A DNA stretch of 64,000 nucleotides from Legionella cincinnatiensis (GTDB lineage Bacteria > Pseudomonadota > Gammaproteobacteria > Legionellales > Legionellaceae): the NCBI RefSeq assembly GCF_900452415.1, contig NZ_UGNX01000001.1:2914001-2978000 (forward strand), written 5' to 3'. The notes under the pieces were generated by a model, which was not told where the DNA came from, did not search any database, and worked only from the letters and a program-made list of their open reading frames with translations. Positions 9,899 to 19,966 of the stretch are shown one piece after another (the first letter of the stretch is position 1; each line of letters opens with the position of its first letter). Position numbers and translations under genes: made by a program.

Positions 9899-10732
9899 TC
9901 AATTACAAGAAGCATTCTGCAGGTAAAATACATTATGCTGAATTAAAAATCGTTGGCATAATAAGGGTGTATGTTGTAATAAGTGATGCAAATAAGCTCT
10001 ACTAAACTGTTGACTACAGGTAGGACAAATGCATTTAGCATCTATTGGCTCAAACTGCATTTGTATGTTTAAATCCGTTAAATCTATAGTTCCAGATTGA
10101 GTGTATACCTTTCCTTGTAGCGCGGCTTTTGCAGGCTCATCGGTCTCGATGAACGCAACTCCTTGATGACGCAACTCTTGAATTAACCTTGGTTCAAAAT
10201 TTCCTATTACATAACGCGGTATGTTAGACCAGTGAGCTAATTGCTGCCAATCCAATTTACTGGCCTCGACATTAAAATAAACGCCATAGGATTGGTTTGT
10301 ATTTTGTTTTTCTACATCATTTTCATGAAAAAAAGGAAAAATAGAACAATTCCAATGATCCCAAAACTGTGGAAAATCGTTCATGATGTTTTTAGGTAAC
10401 ATAATCGCTGTAGGATTTAAATGTTGGATTAATTCAAGTAAATCAACAAGGGTAAACTTTATTTTGGAACCATCATAAGGAGATTTAAGCACAAAAAGAC
10501 CTTCCTTATTTACTACAAGCGACATCCCATTGAATATAATATAACCAGGCCAAGCTAAATAACGTCCAATATCTGTTATTTTCTTTAAAACATCCATACC
10601 TGGTTTATACAATAAACTTTCCAAAGAATAAGAGGCTGCACTTACATTGACTTCCTGCCAATTTTTCGCAGTAAGGCATAAACCTGCTTCTGAAGTTAAA
10701 ATGGGTATAAAATTTTGAGTGACGGCAAACAT
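9899..10732 (-). CDS. degenerate tRNA-guanine transglycosylase-like protein
   Basis: 277 residues against about 370 for true Tgt. The C-terminus is unmistakably Tgt-like: CICPTC at 234-239, then SRAYLHHLLQH and a late His (266), the zinc site that Tgt builds from three Cys and one His. VYTQSGTIDLTDL (209-221) matches the strand before it, and YDGSK (86-90) matches the HxDGSK region. The catalytic parts are gone: the DSGGYQ loop is replaced by FNGMSL (67-72) and the nucleophile segment FDCVxPTR by FIETDEPAK (194-202). It therefore looks like a non-catalytic paralogue. It starts 15 bases after queA on the same strand with an AGGAG site, so both are probably co-transcribed; a regulatory or partner role in queuosine synthesis is inference. 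Confidence 0.75.
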   Translation of the reverse strand: MFAVTQNFIPILTSEAGLCLTAKNWQEVNVSAASYSLESLLYKPGMDVLKKITDIGRYLAWPGYIIFNGMSLVVNKEGLFVLKSPYDGSKIKFTLVDLLELIQHLNPTAIMLPKNIMNDFPQFWDHWNCSIFPFFHENDVEKQNTNQSYGVYFNVEASKLDWQQLAHWSNIPRYVIGNFEPRLIQELRHQGVAFIETDEPAKAALQGKVYTQSGTIDLTDLNIQMQFEPIDAKCICPTCSQQFSRAYLHHLLQHTPLLCQRFLIQHNVFYLQNASCN

Positions 10733-10747
10733 TCCTACTCTCCTGAT

Positions 10748-11761
10748 TTACAGTAATAAACTGGTGTCGCCATAACTAAAAAATCGATATCTTTTCTCAA
10801 TCGCTTCCTGATAAAGTTTCATTGCTTGTTTATGGCCTATAAAAGCTGAAACCAACATGAGTAAAGTAGATTCAGGTAAATGAAAATTAGTCATCAAACC
10901 ATCACAAATTTTAAACTCATATCCTGGATAAATAAAAATATCTGTATCTCTGCTACATGGAGTTAAAACTCCATTTTGTGCCGCACTTTCAAGACTGCGT
11001 AAAGCGGTAGTACCTACAGCAATCACTCGGTTTCCCGCAGCTTTTGTAGCATGGATAGCAGCGCATAATTCTGCACTAATGGTAAAATGCTCATGATGCA
11101 TTTTATGATCTTTAATATTATCACAGCGAACAGGCCTAAATGTTCCCGCCCCTACGTGTAATGTGAGATATGCTACAGAAATACCCCTTGAACGTATATT
11201 GGATAACACCGCTTCATCAAAATGTAATCCGGCAGTAGGTGCTGCAACTGATCCTTCATATTTAGCGTAAATTGTTTGATAACGATCTTTATCTAAAGTT
11301 TCATCATTTCGTGCAATATATGGGGGTAGAGGAATATGCCCTACTCCGTTGAGTAATTCCAATACATCCATATCTGCCTTACAAACAAATAAATCATCTT
11401 GCCTATCAAGAATTTCAAGGTGTTTATTCTGCTCTAATTGAATAATGGAACCCGCTTTTAACGCTTTACTTGCTTTAATATGAGCAAGAAAAGTCAATTC
11501 TCCGGTAATACGTTCAACCAATAGCTCAACCTTTCCCCCCGTAGTTTTATGGCCATATAATCGTGCCGGGATTACTTTAGAGTTATTCATGACCAGCAAA
11601 TCACCAGGTTTCAAAAAATCAGCAATTTTTTGAAACTGATGATGACCATATTCACCTATCTTACGATCATAAACCAAAAGCCTTGAATCGCTCCGATTCG
11701 CTAGAGGATATTGGGCAATAAGTTCCGGGGGTAAATCAAAATAAAAGTCCTCTTTATTCAT
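10748..11761 (-). CDS. queA: S-adenosylmethionine:tRNA ribosyltransferase-isomerase
   Basis: Transfers and isomerises the ribosyl group of S-adenosylmethionine onto 7-aminomethyl-deazaguanine in tRNA, giving epoxyqueuosine. Family hallmarks are present: DFYFDLPPELIAQYPL at the N-terminus, EGSVAAPTAGLHFDE in the middle, LHVGAGTFRPV, and NFHLPESTLLMLVSAFIG near the end. I place the start at 11761 (MNKEDFYF, 337 residues), which matches the usual length and has GCAGG upstream; the frame extends 12 codons further to 11797. The next gene, 15 bases downstream, is a degenerate Tgt-like protein rather than an intact tgt, so the real transglycosylase is presumably elsewhere. Confidence 0.96.
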   Translation of the reverse strand: MNKEDFYFDLPPELIAQYPLANRSDSRLLVYDRKIGEYGHHQFQKIADFLKPGDLLVMNNSKVIPARLYGHKTTGGKVELLVERITGELTFLAHIKASKALKAGSIIQLEQNKHLEILDRQDDLFVCKADMDVLELLNGVGHIPLPPYIARNDETLDKDRYQTIYAKYEGSVAAPTAGLHFDEAVLSNIRSRGISVAYLTLHVGAGTFRPVRCDNIKDHKMHHEHFTISAELCAAIHATKAAGNRVIAVGTTALRSLESAAQNGVLTPCSRDTDIFIYPGYEFKICDGLMTNFHLPESTLLMLVSAFIGHKQAMKLYQEAIEKRYRFFSYGDTSLLL

Positions 11762-11863
11762 AAGGCAACCTGCAAACAAATTATCGTCATTATACACTAA
11801 AGAAAGGATTCAGCACTTAAATAGTGTAGGGCATTCAAGGTACCATTCCTCTTAATCCTTTAT

Positions 11864-12652
11864 TTAGTTACATCTAAGTTGTATATGAGTTGGTATAGGA
11901 TTTACTCCATCAAGCCGCTCTTCTGTTGATGGATCATAAAATAATGAGGTTTTTTGCACCGGATTTTGACCTAAGCCTGTATTCTGTGTATTTTTTAGAC
12001 CAAGATCTTTCATTTGAGAATAAGATGTTTTTATCTCCTCCAACTCTATATCATTATCTTCTTTTGATTGAGAAAATCTAGAATGATAAGTCTGCACAAC
12101 AGCTTTAGCGCCCATGCCTGCTAATCCTCCAATCAGCAAAAAGGGTGACCATAGAATGGCACCTATAGATTTTACTGCGCCTGTAAAACTCAAACCATCT
12201 TCATTAACAACCTGTGATTTAAACATAGGGAACACATTTTTATTGTTGCTATAGCATTCTTTAGCACTAAAATATAAATAGAGCATTCCAATAGAACCGT
12301 AAACAAAGAGAGCGCCTATTCCCAAAGCAGTACTAAAAGCGAGCGTACTACCCATCCCAAGTCCTACTCCACTAGTACTTATTCCAGCGCTTATCCCCAT
12401 TTTTGCTCCAACTAAACCAGTAGCTGCCATGGATGTCGTTGCAAAGTGAAAAGCACTCACAGTCAATTTAAGTATCAACGCAATAAGGATAATAGGAATA
12501 ACAATCATTGAGCCGATTAATAATGAACCAAAGCCCCAGCCAGAAGTATTATAATAATGTCGATGATAGCGACCGTGGTGACTATGATGATGCGTATGAA
12601 CGTTAACCTGGGCTCCTTTATTTCTTGGCTCATAATGCACTCTATCGAACAA
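11864..12652 (-). CDS. membrane protein with His-rich N-terminus
   Basis: 262 residues, not recognised. The first 35 residues are cytosolic and rich in His (THHHSHHGRYHRHYY at about 20-34), followed by a hydrophobic segment at about 44-66, a Gly/Ala/Met-rich hydrophobic region at about 75-130 and another at about 160-185, then a polar tail. The start is a TTG, chosen because AAAGGAG lies six bases upstream; no ATG is equally placed. The His cluster could bind metal. The gene lies next to palindromic element copy 2. Another His-rich gene end lies at the right edge of the window. Confidence 0.65.
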   Translation of the reverse strand: MFDRVHYEPRNKGAQVNVHTHHHSHHGRYHRHYYNTSGWGFGSLLIGSMIVIPIILIALILKLTVSAFHFATTSMAATGLVGAKMGISAGISTSGVGLGMGSTLAFSTALGIGALFVYGSIGMLYLYFSAKECYSNNKNVFPMFKSQVVNEDGLSFTGAVKSIGAILWSPFLLIGGLAGMGAKAVVQTYHSRFSQSKEDNDIELEEIKTSYSQMKDLGLKNTQNTGLGQNPVQKTSLFYDPSTEERLDGVNPIPTHIQLRCN

Positions 12653-12658
12653 TTTAAT

Positions 12659-12665
12659 CTCCTTT
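12659..12665 (-). promoter_or_regulatory. ribosome binding site fixing a TTG start
   Basis: AAAGGAG on the minus strand, six bases before the TTG at 12652. This is a near-ideal Shine-Dalgarno and is the main reason for choosing a non-ATG start for the His-rich membrane protein. Confidence 0.7.
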
Positions 12666-12776
12666 TATTGCTTTCAAATGATTTGAAACTTGGAGTATAT
12701 GAAAGAAAACTTAAGGTTTTATTAAAAAAATTTCAGTTCTGTTGAGTTCGCTTTGTACCGGATAACTAGGCTTACT

Positions 12777-12992
12777 AACGTTAATTTAGTGTCAGTTATG
12801 GATAATAACTCGAGCTATTATTTCGAACCGTTCGGGCTGAGGAGGCGCACCAGCGCCGCTTCGAAGCCTTCGCAGGTACTTCAAACCCGATGCCAAGGCT
12901 TCGAGACGGCGTAAACGCCGCCTCTGCCCGAACGGATCGTGATAGAGACTCGTTATAATTACATCCTTATCCATATATGACGTTAATTTAGT
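12777..12992 (+). repeat. palindromic element, copy 2, with long arms
   Basis: The most complete copy. The core 12824-12938 has arms CCGTTCGGGCTGAGG and CTCTGCCCGAACGG and inner TCGAAGCCTT/AAGGCTTCGA. It is bracketed by identical 13-base direct repeats ACGTTAATTTAGT at 12778-12790 and 12980-12992, each next to a TTATCC or GGATAA motif in mirrored order. Since related GTTAATTT motifs flank other copies, they look like part of the element rather than a target duplication. It fills the 344-base gap between two membrane-protein genes; any small frames inside are by-products of the palindrome. Confidence 0.8.
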
Positions 12993-12996
12993 ATTA

Positions 12997-13407
12997 TTAA
13001 ATTATAATCAGCAAAACAACACATAAAATCCAAATAATCCAACTAGTAACATAGGGATATTTATACTTCTTAAAATTTTTTCTTCGTGATTGGATATCAA
13101 GAATAAGTACTGGAACTACAGAAACCGTTGTGAGCAAAATAATTAGTGCAACTGAGTCTGCGCCTTTTTGAAAAGGCATGATACTTGTTAAAAAGAACAT
13201 AATATAAAGTAAGGTTTCACGTAAATAAAAAACTGCCCATAAGAACCAAAAATCAAAAGTATAAATGAGCCAGGAAGCGAGAAATAAAGGTATAAATAAC
13301 TTGGCCCCTTTTATCGCAAATAACTTCTTAAACATTTTAATGAATTCTTCTGAAAAAAAGACCAATATGGAACCCAAAAAAACAAGCAATGCTAAAGTTA
13401 CTAACAT
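12997..13407 (-). CDS. small four-helix membrane protein
   Basis: 136 residues with four hydrophobic segments (about 1-20, 33-55, 60-80 region and 115-135) and no recognised motif. Its ATG directly abuts the uup stop (TAA-ATG, no gap), and AAGGAAC within the last uup codons serves as ribosome binding site, so it is translationally coupled to uup. The 3' side meets the palindromic element. A conserved inner-membrane protein of unknown role is the most that can be said. Confidence 0.75.
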   Translation of the reverse strand: MLVTLALLVFLGSILVFFSEEFIKMFKKLFAIKGAKLFIPLFLASWLIYTFDFWFLWAVFYLRETLLYIMFFLTSIMPFQKGADSVALIILLTTVSVVPVLILDIQSRRKNFKKYKYPYVTSWIIWILCVVLLIII

Positions 13408-15270
13408 TTAGGTGTTCCTTTTCTCAACAGCTTCCAGGGTTTCCCAGCGTGCATAGAGTTGTGCTAATAAATCTTCATTTTCCGCGAGGCTTTGATTTAT
13501 CTGTGTAATTGTCTGAGCATCTTGTTGATAAAATTTAGGATCAGACATTTGAAGTTGTAAATCAGCTATTTTTTCTTCTAATTGCTCAATTTTCTGTGGT
13601 AATTGGGCTAATTCGCGCTGCTCATTAAAACTTAACTTATTTGCAATTGTATTCCGCTTCACAATAGGAGCTTTTGTCACGACCTCACGCTGCTGTCGCT
13701 TTTTATGCATTTTATATTCATCATAGCCACCAACAAACTCATTGAACCTTCCCGCTTCCTCATAGACGAGAACGCTTGTTACAACTTGATTAATAAATGC
13801 TCTATCATGACTGATTAATATTAAGGTTCCAGGATAGTTAATCAACATGTCTTCAAGAAGTTCTAACGTTTCGATATCTAAATCGTTAGTTGGCTCATCC
13901 ATCACCAGTAAATTTACTGGCTTTGCAAAAAGTTTGGCTAATAATAATCTATTTCTTTCTCCACCTGATAAAACAGAAACAGGTTGATTAAATCGTTCCG
14001 GTGAAAATAAAAACTCACGTAAATAACTCGCAACATGTTTTTGTTTGCCATTAATAGTTACATAATCAGCACCCTCGCCAACATTAGCCATAACTGTTTG
14101 ATCTTCGTGTAATTGTCGACGTAATTGATCAAAGTAGGCAACACTTAAAGAAGTTCCAAGTTTTATCTGTCCAGAGTCTGGCTGTAATTCTCCGAGTAAT
14201 AATCGTACCAATGTGGTCTTACCACAACCATTCGGGCCTATAATTCCAAGTTTATCGCCACGTGTTAGAAGTAACGAGAAATCACGTAAAATGGTCCTTT
14301 CCCCCAAGGTATAATTGATATGACTTGCCTCTATGACTACTGAGCCCGAACGTGTCACATCTAAAGAAAATGCTTTTACCTGACCTAACTGATTACGGCG
14401 AGCCTTATATTCTTCACGCATTGCTTTTAAGGCACGAACCCTGCCCTCATTACGGGTGCGTCGTGCTTTAATTCCAGTACGAATCCATACTTCTTCTTCA
14501 GCCAGTTTTTTATCAAATAATTCATTTTGTTTTTGTTCGCTAAAACGAATAGATTCGCGCCTGTCTAAATAAGTTTCATAATTACAATCATGTTGGTACA
14601 ATTTTCCACGATCGATTTCAACAATACGATTGCTGACCTGATCTAAAAACTCTCTATCATGAGTCACCAATAAAACCGTGCCCTTAAACTCTTTTAAGTA
14701 AGATTCTAACCACTCAATTGCTTCAATATCTAAATGGTTTGTAGGTTCATCCAAAAGTAATAGATCAGGAGTAGCAATCAGAGCTGCGCCAAGCAGGACA
14801 CGGCGTTTCATCCCTCCTGATAAATTGCTCATACGTTCATTTGTAATTATACCCAACCGGCTTGCCATCGTTTCTATTAGTGGCAATTTATCCCAAGCAT
14901 GTAAATTATCCATTTGTTGTTGGCATGCCACTAATTTATCCATATCCCCTTGTTGAGACAATTGATGAAACCGGGACAAAACTTCACCTACCTCACCAAG
15001 ACTTTTCACCAAAAAATGATAAACCGTGTCGTCCTCAGTAATAGGAACCTCCTGAGTTAACCCTGCAACACGTAATCCAGAAAGCCGATTAATTTGGCCA
15101 CTATCGGGAATTAAGTCACCCTGTAATAATTTAAGAAGAGTCGATTTCCCAGCACCATTTCTCCCTACTAACGCGATGCGATCTTGGGGATGTATCTGCC
15201 AGTCCGCTTTATCTAATAATTGATTACCCGCAATATTAAGGGACACACCATGAAGAGAAATAATACTCAT
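13408..15270 (-). CDS. uup: ABC-F family ATPase Uup
   Basis: 620 residues with two ABC ATPase cassettes and no membrane segment, as in ABC-F proteins that act on the ribosome. Cassette 1 has Walker A GRNGAGKST (36-44), signature LSGGMKRR and Walker B LLLLDEPTNHLD. Cassette 2 has GPNGCGKTT, LSGGERNR and LLVMDEPTNDLD. An arginine-rich linker joins them (RTRNEGRVRALKAMREE), and the last 80 residues form the coiled coil typical of Uup, which in E. coli binds DNA and helps replication and transposon excision phenotypes. It is followed without gap by a small membrane-protein gene. Confidence 0.95.
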   Translation of the reverse strand: MSIISLHGVSLNIAGNQLLDKADWQIHPQDRIALVGRNGAGKSTLLKLLQGDLIPDSGQINRLSGLRVAGLTQEVPITEDDTVYHFLVKSLGEVGEVLSRFHQLSQQGDMDKLVACQQQMDNLHAWDKLPLIETMASRLGIITNERMSNLSGGMKRRVLLGAALIATPDLLLLDEPTNHLDIEAIEWLESYLKEFKGTVLLVTHDREFLDQVSNRIVEIDRGKLYQHDCNYETYLDRRESIRFSEQKQNELFDKKLAEEEVWIRTGIKARRTRNEGRVRALKAMREEYKARRNQLGQVKAFSLDVTRSGSVVIEASHINYTLGERTILRDFSLLLTRGDKLGIIGPNGCGKTTLVRLLLGELQPDSGQIKLGTSLSVAYFDQLRRQLHEDQTVMANVGEGADYVTINGKQKHVASYLREFLFSPERFNQPVSVLSGGERNRLLLAKLFAKPVNLLVMDEPTNDLDIETLELLEDMLINYPGTLILISHDRAFINQVVTSVLVYEEAGRFNEFVGGYDEYKMHKKRQQREVVTKAPIVKRNTIANKLSFNEQRELAQLPQKIEQLEEKIADLQLQMSDPKFYQQDAQTITQINQSLAENEDLLAQLYARWETLEAVEKRNT

Positions 15271-15379
15271 AAAATGAACTCTAACTTTTTAATGTATAGT
15301 CTAGTTTCAATAAATCATAGAATGAAGTATCACATATATAAGTTATGCTTTTATTTTTATCCAGACTACTTTTACTGAA

Positions 15380-15763
15380 TTACTTTGAAGACAAAACCAT
15401 AATTCCATCCATTTCAACCAATGCACCGCGTGGCAGTGCTGCAACACCGATGGCAGCTCTTGCTGGAAAAGGAGCGGCAAAATATCGACTCATCGCTTCA
15501 TTAATTAAAGGAAAATGATGTAAATCGGTAAGATAAACATTCAATTTCACTATATGAGCTAAGCTACCGCCAGCAGCCTCACATACTGCAGATAAATTTT
15601 CTAAAACCTGTGTAATTTGAAGCTTAATGTCTTCACTACACATTTGCATGGTTGTTGGATCAAGCGGTATTTGTCCAGAAAGATAAACTGTATCACCACA
15701 TTGAATCGCTTGTGAGTAAGTTCCAATAGCCTCCGGAGCCAATTTTGTATTTATTGGTCGCAT
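15380..15763 (-). CDS. ridA: RidA family imine/enamine deaminase
   Basis: 127 residues, the usual length. RidA hydrolyses reactive enamine/imine intermediates made by PLP-dependent dehydratases. Visible hallmarks are GTYSQAI near the N-terminus, [22 protein letters not shown] and the signature [21 protein letters not shown], which includes the substrate-binding Arg. Its ATG overlaps the spoT stop by one base (TAATG), so it is translationally coupled to spoT, the same arrangement as in many gammaproteobacteria. Confidence 0.95.
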   Translation of the reverse strand: MRPINTKLAPEAIGTYSQAIQCGDTVYLSGQIPLDPTTMQMCSEDIKLQITQVLENLSAVCEAAGGSLAHIVKLNVYLTDLHHFPLINEAMSRYFAAPFPARAAIGVAALPRGALVEMDGIMVLSSK

Positions 15764-17913
15764 TAATTCTCCCCTTGTTTTTTTCTATAAAGACGCATGA
15801 CTACTTTATTTGCCCGCAACCTACGCATAACACGAGCTAAATGCGTCCTATCAATCACGCTAATTGAAAATGTAACCGCATTATGCCGTCCATCACGCGG
15901 ATCTACATTAATATTTCCTATGTTTGAACCTGATTCAGAAATCGCTGTTGCTAAAGCAGCTAATACCCCTCTTTCATTAACAACTTCGACAGTGATATCA
16001 ACCCAATATTCACCCTCAACTTTTTCATCCCAACGTAGGGCAACAAACTGTTCAGGATTGGTACAGGAATTTTTTAAGGTGACACAATCACTGCTATGTA
16101 CAATGATTCCTCGCCCTTGCTGAAATTTTCCAACAATATTATCACCCGGAATTGGTTGGCAACATTCACCAAAATGAATAACCATTCCTTCGGTACCTTT
16201 AATAGCCAGAGGATGTGCTTTTGTTCCTTTATCTAACTCATTAGAATCTTGAGCCACAATTAATCTTTTAGCAATAACCATTGCCATTTGATTACCCACT
16301 CCAATAGCATATAACAAATCATCCATAATTTTATAATGTAAATCACTTAATAATGCTTGCAGCGACTCGGGAGGAATTTTCGCATAATCACTGGATAATT
16401 CATTTAAGGACTGCTCCAATAAGCGTTTTCCTAAACTAATTGATTCAGTATTTTGTTGGCTTTTCAAAAAATGACGGATATTAGAGCGAGCTTTTCCAGT
16501 AACAACAAAATTTAACCAGGATGGATTAGGATGTGCACCTGGTGCAGTAATAATCTCTACCGTTTGACCATTCGATAAAGGAATACTGAGTGGAACTAAT
16601 TTTCGATTTACTTTAGCAGCGACACAACTGTTTCCTACTCCCGAATGAACTGAATATGCAAAATCAACAGGAGTAGCTCCTTTAGGTAATTCCATAATGT
16701 GTCCTTTTGGCGTAAAAACATATACTTCATCTGGGAATAAATCAATTTTCACATTTTCAATAAATTCTAACGAATTACCCGTACTGCGCTGCATTTCTAA
16801 TAAGCTTTGTACCCATTCTCTTGCCCGCAACTGAGCTTCATTCACTTCAAGACCAGATGACTTATAAATCCAATGCGCTGCTACTCCATTATCAGCAACT
16901 TTATCCATATCACGAGTACGAATTTGCACCTCTAGCGGCACGCCAAAAGGACCAAACAAAGTCGTATGCAAAGATTGGTATCCATTTGCCTTGGGAATAC
17001 CAATATAATCTTTAAACCGTTGTGGGACTGGTTTATAAGTACAATGTAAGGCACCTAAAATGCGGTAACAGGAGTCAATGTCTTCAGTAATCACACGAAA
17101 CGCAAATACATCGGTAATCTCCGTAAATGAAGCCTTTTTTTGACGCATCTTTCGATAAATACTGTATAAGTGTTTCTGCCTACCAAATACTTGTTCGTAA
17201 GGAATGTTTAACTGGGCCAGTGCAAGTTGCAAATCTCTTTCTATAGTCTGGGTTAACTCACGACGGTTACCACGAGACTTTTCTACAGCTGATTTAATTG
17301 CTCTGTAACGCATAGGATAGAGTGCTTGAAATCCTAAATCTTCAAGTCCTACATAAATTGAATGCATGCCTAAACGGTTTGCAATAGGTGCATAAATTTC
17401 TAGAGTTTCTATAGCAATACGTCTGCGTTTCGCATAAGGCATTGCACCAAGGGTCCTCATATTGTGTAAGCGATCGGCTAACTTCACAATAATAACACGA
17501 ATATCTTTAACCATAGCCAAAACCATCTTACGAAAATTTTCCGCTTGGGCTTCTGCTTTTGATTCAAATTTAATTTTAGTCAGCTTCGTTACGCCATCAA
17601 CAAGAGAAGTAACTTCCTCACCAAATTGGCGCGTTAAATCCTCTTTACTCACCGCAGTATCTTCCACTACATCATGGAGCAAAGTGGCCATAATAGTTTG
17701 ATAATCGAGACGCATTCGTGCAAGAATTAAAGCAGCAGCTACAGGGTGAGTAATATATGGCTCGCCTGAACGACGGGTTTGACCTTGATGCGCTTTTTCA
17801 GCGACTAAATAGGCCTGGTAGCATTTTTCTATTTGTGACTGCTCAAGATAGCATTTTAGCTCTTCATCGAGCTCTTTAAAGTAGCTCACGCAGTACTCCC
17901 TAGTATCTAACAT
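15763..17913 (-). CDS. spoT: bifunctional (p)ppGpp hydrolase/synthetase SpoT
   Basis: Makes and degrades the stringent-response alarmone. From the ATG at 17913 it has 716 residues; GAGGTGAGG directly upstream supports this over the codon at 17928. The N-terminal HD hydrolase domain is intact (HPVAAALIL, then LLHDVVEDT), followed by the synthetase domain ([25 protein letters not shown]), a TGS domain ([24 protein letters not shown] shortened here to its first part [10 protein letters not shown]) and a C-terminal ACT domain ([20 protein letters not shown]). The intact HD site and the EVQIRT-type synthetase point to SpoT rather than RelA. In Legionella SpoT links nutrient and fatty-acid starvation to the transmissive phase. 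Confidence 0.97.
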   Translation of the reverse strand: MLDTREYCVSYFKELDEELKCYLEQSQIEKCYQAYLVAEKAHQGQTRRSGEPYITHPVAAALILARMRLDYQTIMATLLHDVVEDTAVSKEDLTRQFGEEVTSLVDGVTKLTKIKFESKAEAQAENFRKMVLAMVKDIRVIIVKLADRLHNMRTLGAMPYAKRRRIAIETLEIYAPIANRLGMHSIYVGLEDLGFQALYPMRYRAIKSAVEKSRGNRRELTQTIERDLQLALAQLNIPYEQVFGRQKHLYSIYRKMRQKKASFTEITDVFAFRVITEDIDSCYRILGALHCTYKPVPQRFKDYIGIPKANGYQSLHTTLFGPFGVPLEVQIRTRDMDKVADNGVAAHWIYKSSGLEVNEAQLRAREWVQSLLEMQRSTGNSLEFIENVKIDLFPDEVYVFTPKGHIMELPKGATPVDFAYSVHSGVGNSCVAAKVNRKLVPLSIPLSNGQTVEIITAPGAHPNPSWLNFVVTGKARSNIRHFLKSQQNTESISLGKRLLEQSLNELSSDYAKIPPESLQALLSDLHYKIMDDLLYAIGVGNQMAMVIAKRLIVAQDSNELDKGTKAHPLAIKGTEGMVIHFGECCQPIPGDNIVGKFQQGRGIIVHSSDCVTLKNSCTNPEQFVALRWDEKVEGEYWVDITVEVVNERGVLAALATAISESGSNIGNINVDPRDGRHNAVTFSISVIDRTHLARVMRRLRANKVVMRLYRKKQGEN

Positions 17914-18087
17914 GACCTCACCTCTCATTTACAGTATAGGGTATCCCCCCCTTTACTGCATTGCACAAAGAAATAGATTTCTTAATAATTCGCTACCTTA
18001 AGTCAAGGTGACTTGATTTTCGAACATCATAACACAACATATACGCAGTATATGAGTATTCAATGCAGAAAAACAAGGCACGCTGGC

Positions 18088-18110
18088 CAAGAAAATAAAA
18101 TTGGAAACAG
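18088..18110 (+). repeat. short dispersed motif, copy a
   Basis: CAAGAAAATAAAATTGGAAA-CAG, matching 22809-22831 at 20 of 23 positions, with a GCTGGC or GCTGCC block before both. It lies just beyond the rpoZ stop. Possibly part of a small intergenic repeat or a conserved hairpin. Confidence 0.35.
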
Positions 18111-18112
18111 TC

Positions 18113-18316
18113 CTACTCTTTATCTAAAATTTCAGGGGTAATTAAACCTTCTGCTATTTCGCGCAAAGCCACTACAGTAGGTTTATCGTTTTCCCATTCA
18201 ACCATTGGTTGATCACCTCGAACAGCAATTTGTCGCGCACGTTTGGTAGCCACCATAACCAATTCAAATCGATTTGCAACGTGCTCTAAGCAATCTTCAA
18301 CTGTAACTCGTGCCAT
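18113..18316 (-). CDS. rpoZ: RNA polymerase omega subunit
   Basis: 67 residues from the ATG at 18316 ([10 protein letters not shown]), which matches the usual start of omega; GGAG lies ten bases upstream. The core motif [16 protein letters not shown] is the conserved omega helix that clamps the beta-prime subunit and contributes to the (p)ppGpp site in proteobacteria. It lies between gmk and spoT on the same strand, the classical gmk-rpoZ-spoT order, so alarmone target and enzyme are neighbours. Confidence 0.96.
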   Translation of the reverse strand: MARVTVEDCLEHVANRFELVMVATKRARQIAVRGDQPMVEWENDKPTVVALREIAEGLITPEILDKE

Positions 18317-18349
18317 AATTCTCATTCTCCAGTAGCAAAACTTCTTATT

Positions 18350-18988
18350 TTACTGTGATGACATTAGGAAAGAAAGCAATTTTGATTGTTTATTTATCTG
18401 CCGCTTGATACGCAAGCGGTTTGCAAGCACAATTGCACCTAATTCCATCGCAGCTCTTTCAAAATTATCGTTAACGATTAAATAATCAAACTCAGGATAA
18501 TGGCTGAGCTCATCCTGTGCTTTTTTCATCCGATCGCTAATTACTTCATCTTTATCTTGACGTCGATTCAGCAATCTTTGTTTCAACTCTTCTAGGGATG
18601 GCGGCACAATAAAAATACTCACCGCATCTGGAAAAGAATGTCTGATTTGCTGCGCTCCTTGCCAATCAATATCTAAAACCACATCGATTCCTTCCTGCAG
18701 GCGTTTGGTAATTTGCACCATCGAAGTTCCATATAGATGATTAAAAACTTGAGCGTACTCTAAAAATGCACAATCATTAATCATACAGGTAAATTCTTTT
18801 TCATCAACAAAAAAGTAATCTTTTCCTTGTTGTTCTCCTGGTCGCATTGATCGTGTCGTATGGGAAATAGAGATCTCGATACTATCAAGAGTTTCAACTA
18901 ATTTTCTTACCAAACTTGTTTTGCCCCCTCCTGAAGGTGCAGCTACTATAAACAAATTACCTAAATAATCACCCACAATAATACTCAC
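18350..18988 (-). CDS. gmk: guanylate kinase
   Basis: Phosphorylates GMP to GDP. 212 residues; P-loop APSGGGKTS (about 17-25), then the GMP-binding segment [19 protein letters not shown] split over RS and GKDYFF motifs, and [11 protein letters not shown]. The start is a GTG whose last bases overlap the yicC stop (GTGA, four bases), so translation is coupled to yicC. rpoZ follows after 33 bases. Confidence 0.95.
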   Translation of the reverse strand: MSIIVGDYLGNLFIVAAPSGGGKTSLVRKLVETLDSIEISISHTTRSMRPGEQQGKDYFFVDEKEFTCMINDCAFLEYAQVFNHLYGTSMVQITKRLQEGIDVVLDIDWQGAQQIRHSFPDAVSIFIVPPSLEELKQRLLNRRQDKDEVISDRMKKAQDELSHYPEFDYLIVNDNFERAAMELGAIVLANRLRIKRQINKQSKLLSFLMSSQ

Positions 18989-19851
18989 TCAATATTTTGA
19001 ATTTGCTCACGCATTTGCTCAATCAAGACTTTCATCTCAACCGCAATCTGAGTTAAAGCTACAGAATCAGATTTTGAGCTGAGCGTATTCGCCTCCCTAT
19101 TTAATTCCTGCATTAAAAAATCAAGTCGTCTTCCAACTATTTTATCGCAATTTAACGCCCGCTTCACTTCATTAAGGTGAGTTTGTAATCTGTCTAATTC
19201 CTCACTGACATCAATACGAGTTAAAATCAAAGCTATTTCTTGTTCCAGGCGCGAATCTTGTACTTCAATTTGCAGTGTTTGCAAACGTGTTAACAATTTA
19301 TTTTTGGCCCGTTCCACTTGTTCAGATGCTATAGATTTCGCTCGCTCAACTTCTCTACCTAAATCATTGAGGCGTCCTTCCACATGCTCTTTTAATGCAT
19401 TGCCTTCAGCAATTCGCATCTGCATTAATTGTTCAATAGTCTTTTTAAATAAAGCAATCGCCTGCTCGCCTAAAGACTCAGCATCAGGCGTGCTGGCTTG
19501 AACCACACCAGGCCAAGATAAAACCCGACTTACACTCAAATCATTGGTTAAACGATGTGATATGGATAGCTTCTCGCCCAAATCTACTAATGCATCAATC
19601 ATGCCTCTATTTATAAGCATAGCCTGATTATTAAAACCGGTGTCTTGGTATTTAAGCTGACATTCTAATTTCCCACGATTTATTTTATCGCGCAATAGGT
19701 TGCGCAAATGGAGCTCTATAAATCGAAAAGACTCCGGCAGACGAAATGAAACATCCAAATACCGATGATTAACTGACTTAATTTCCCAACAAAAATGGCC
19801 TTCTTCGATCTGTTTTTGCACTCGAGCAAAAGCTGTCATACTTTGTAGCAT
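18985..19851 (-). CDS. yicC: YicC family endoribonuclease
   Basis: 288 residues, the normal family length. It begins [12 protein letters not shown], the conserved YicC N-terminus, has [19 protein letters not shown], and ends with the conserved DUF1732 block ([41 protein letters not shown]). YicC proteins are reported to be RNases involved in mRNA and small RNA decay. It overlaps gmk by four bases and is divergent from rph, another RNA-processing gene. Confidence 0.93.
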   Translation of the reverse strand: MLQSMTAFARVQKQIEEGHFCWEIKSVNHRYLDVSFRLPESFRFIELHLRNLLRDKINRGKLECQLKYQDTGFNNQAMLINRGMIDALVDLGEKLSISHRLTNDLSVSRVLSWPGVVQASTPDAESLGEQAIALFKKTIEQLMQMRIAEGNALKEHVEGRLNDLGREVERAKSIASEQVERAKNKLLTRLQTLQIEVQDSRLEQEIALILTRIDVSEELDRLQTHLNEVKRALNCDKIVGRRLDFLMQELNREANTLSSKSDSVALTQIAVEMKVLIEQMREQIQNIE

Positions 19852-19966
19852 ATTGATACCAATAAATAAACCTTGCGCGAATATACCTCAATTCAGAAGA
19901 ATTGGACAGAGATAGACTACTTGAAATTAACAATAAGTTTAAGATGCAACTCAAAGAGTAACACGT

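Noticed and set aside
12792..12974. Open frame of 60 codons on the minus strand
   Set aside because: Entirely within palindromic element copy 2; Arg/Gly-rich composition comes from the GC-rich arms.
12778..12992. 13-base direct repeats as a target-site duplication
   Set aside because: Related GTTAATTT motifs flank other copies at different sites, so they are more likely part of the element.
15797..16123. Plus-strand frame of 108 codons opposite spoT
   Set aside because: Antisense to the conserved ACT and TGS-ACT part of spoT; no ribosome binding site and no protein-like pattern.
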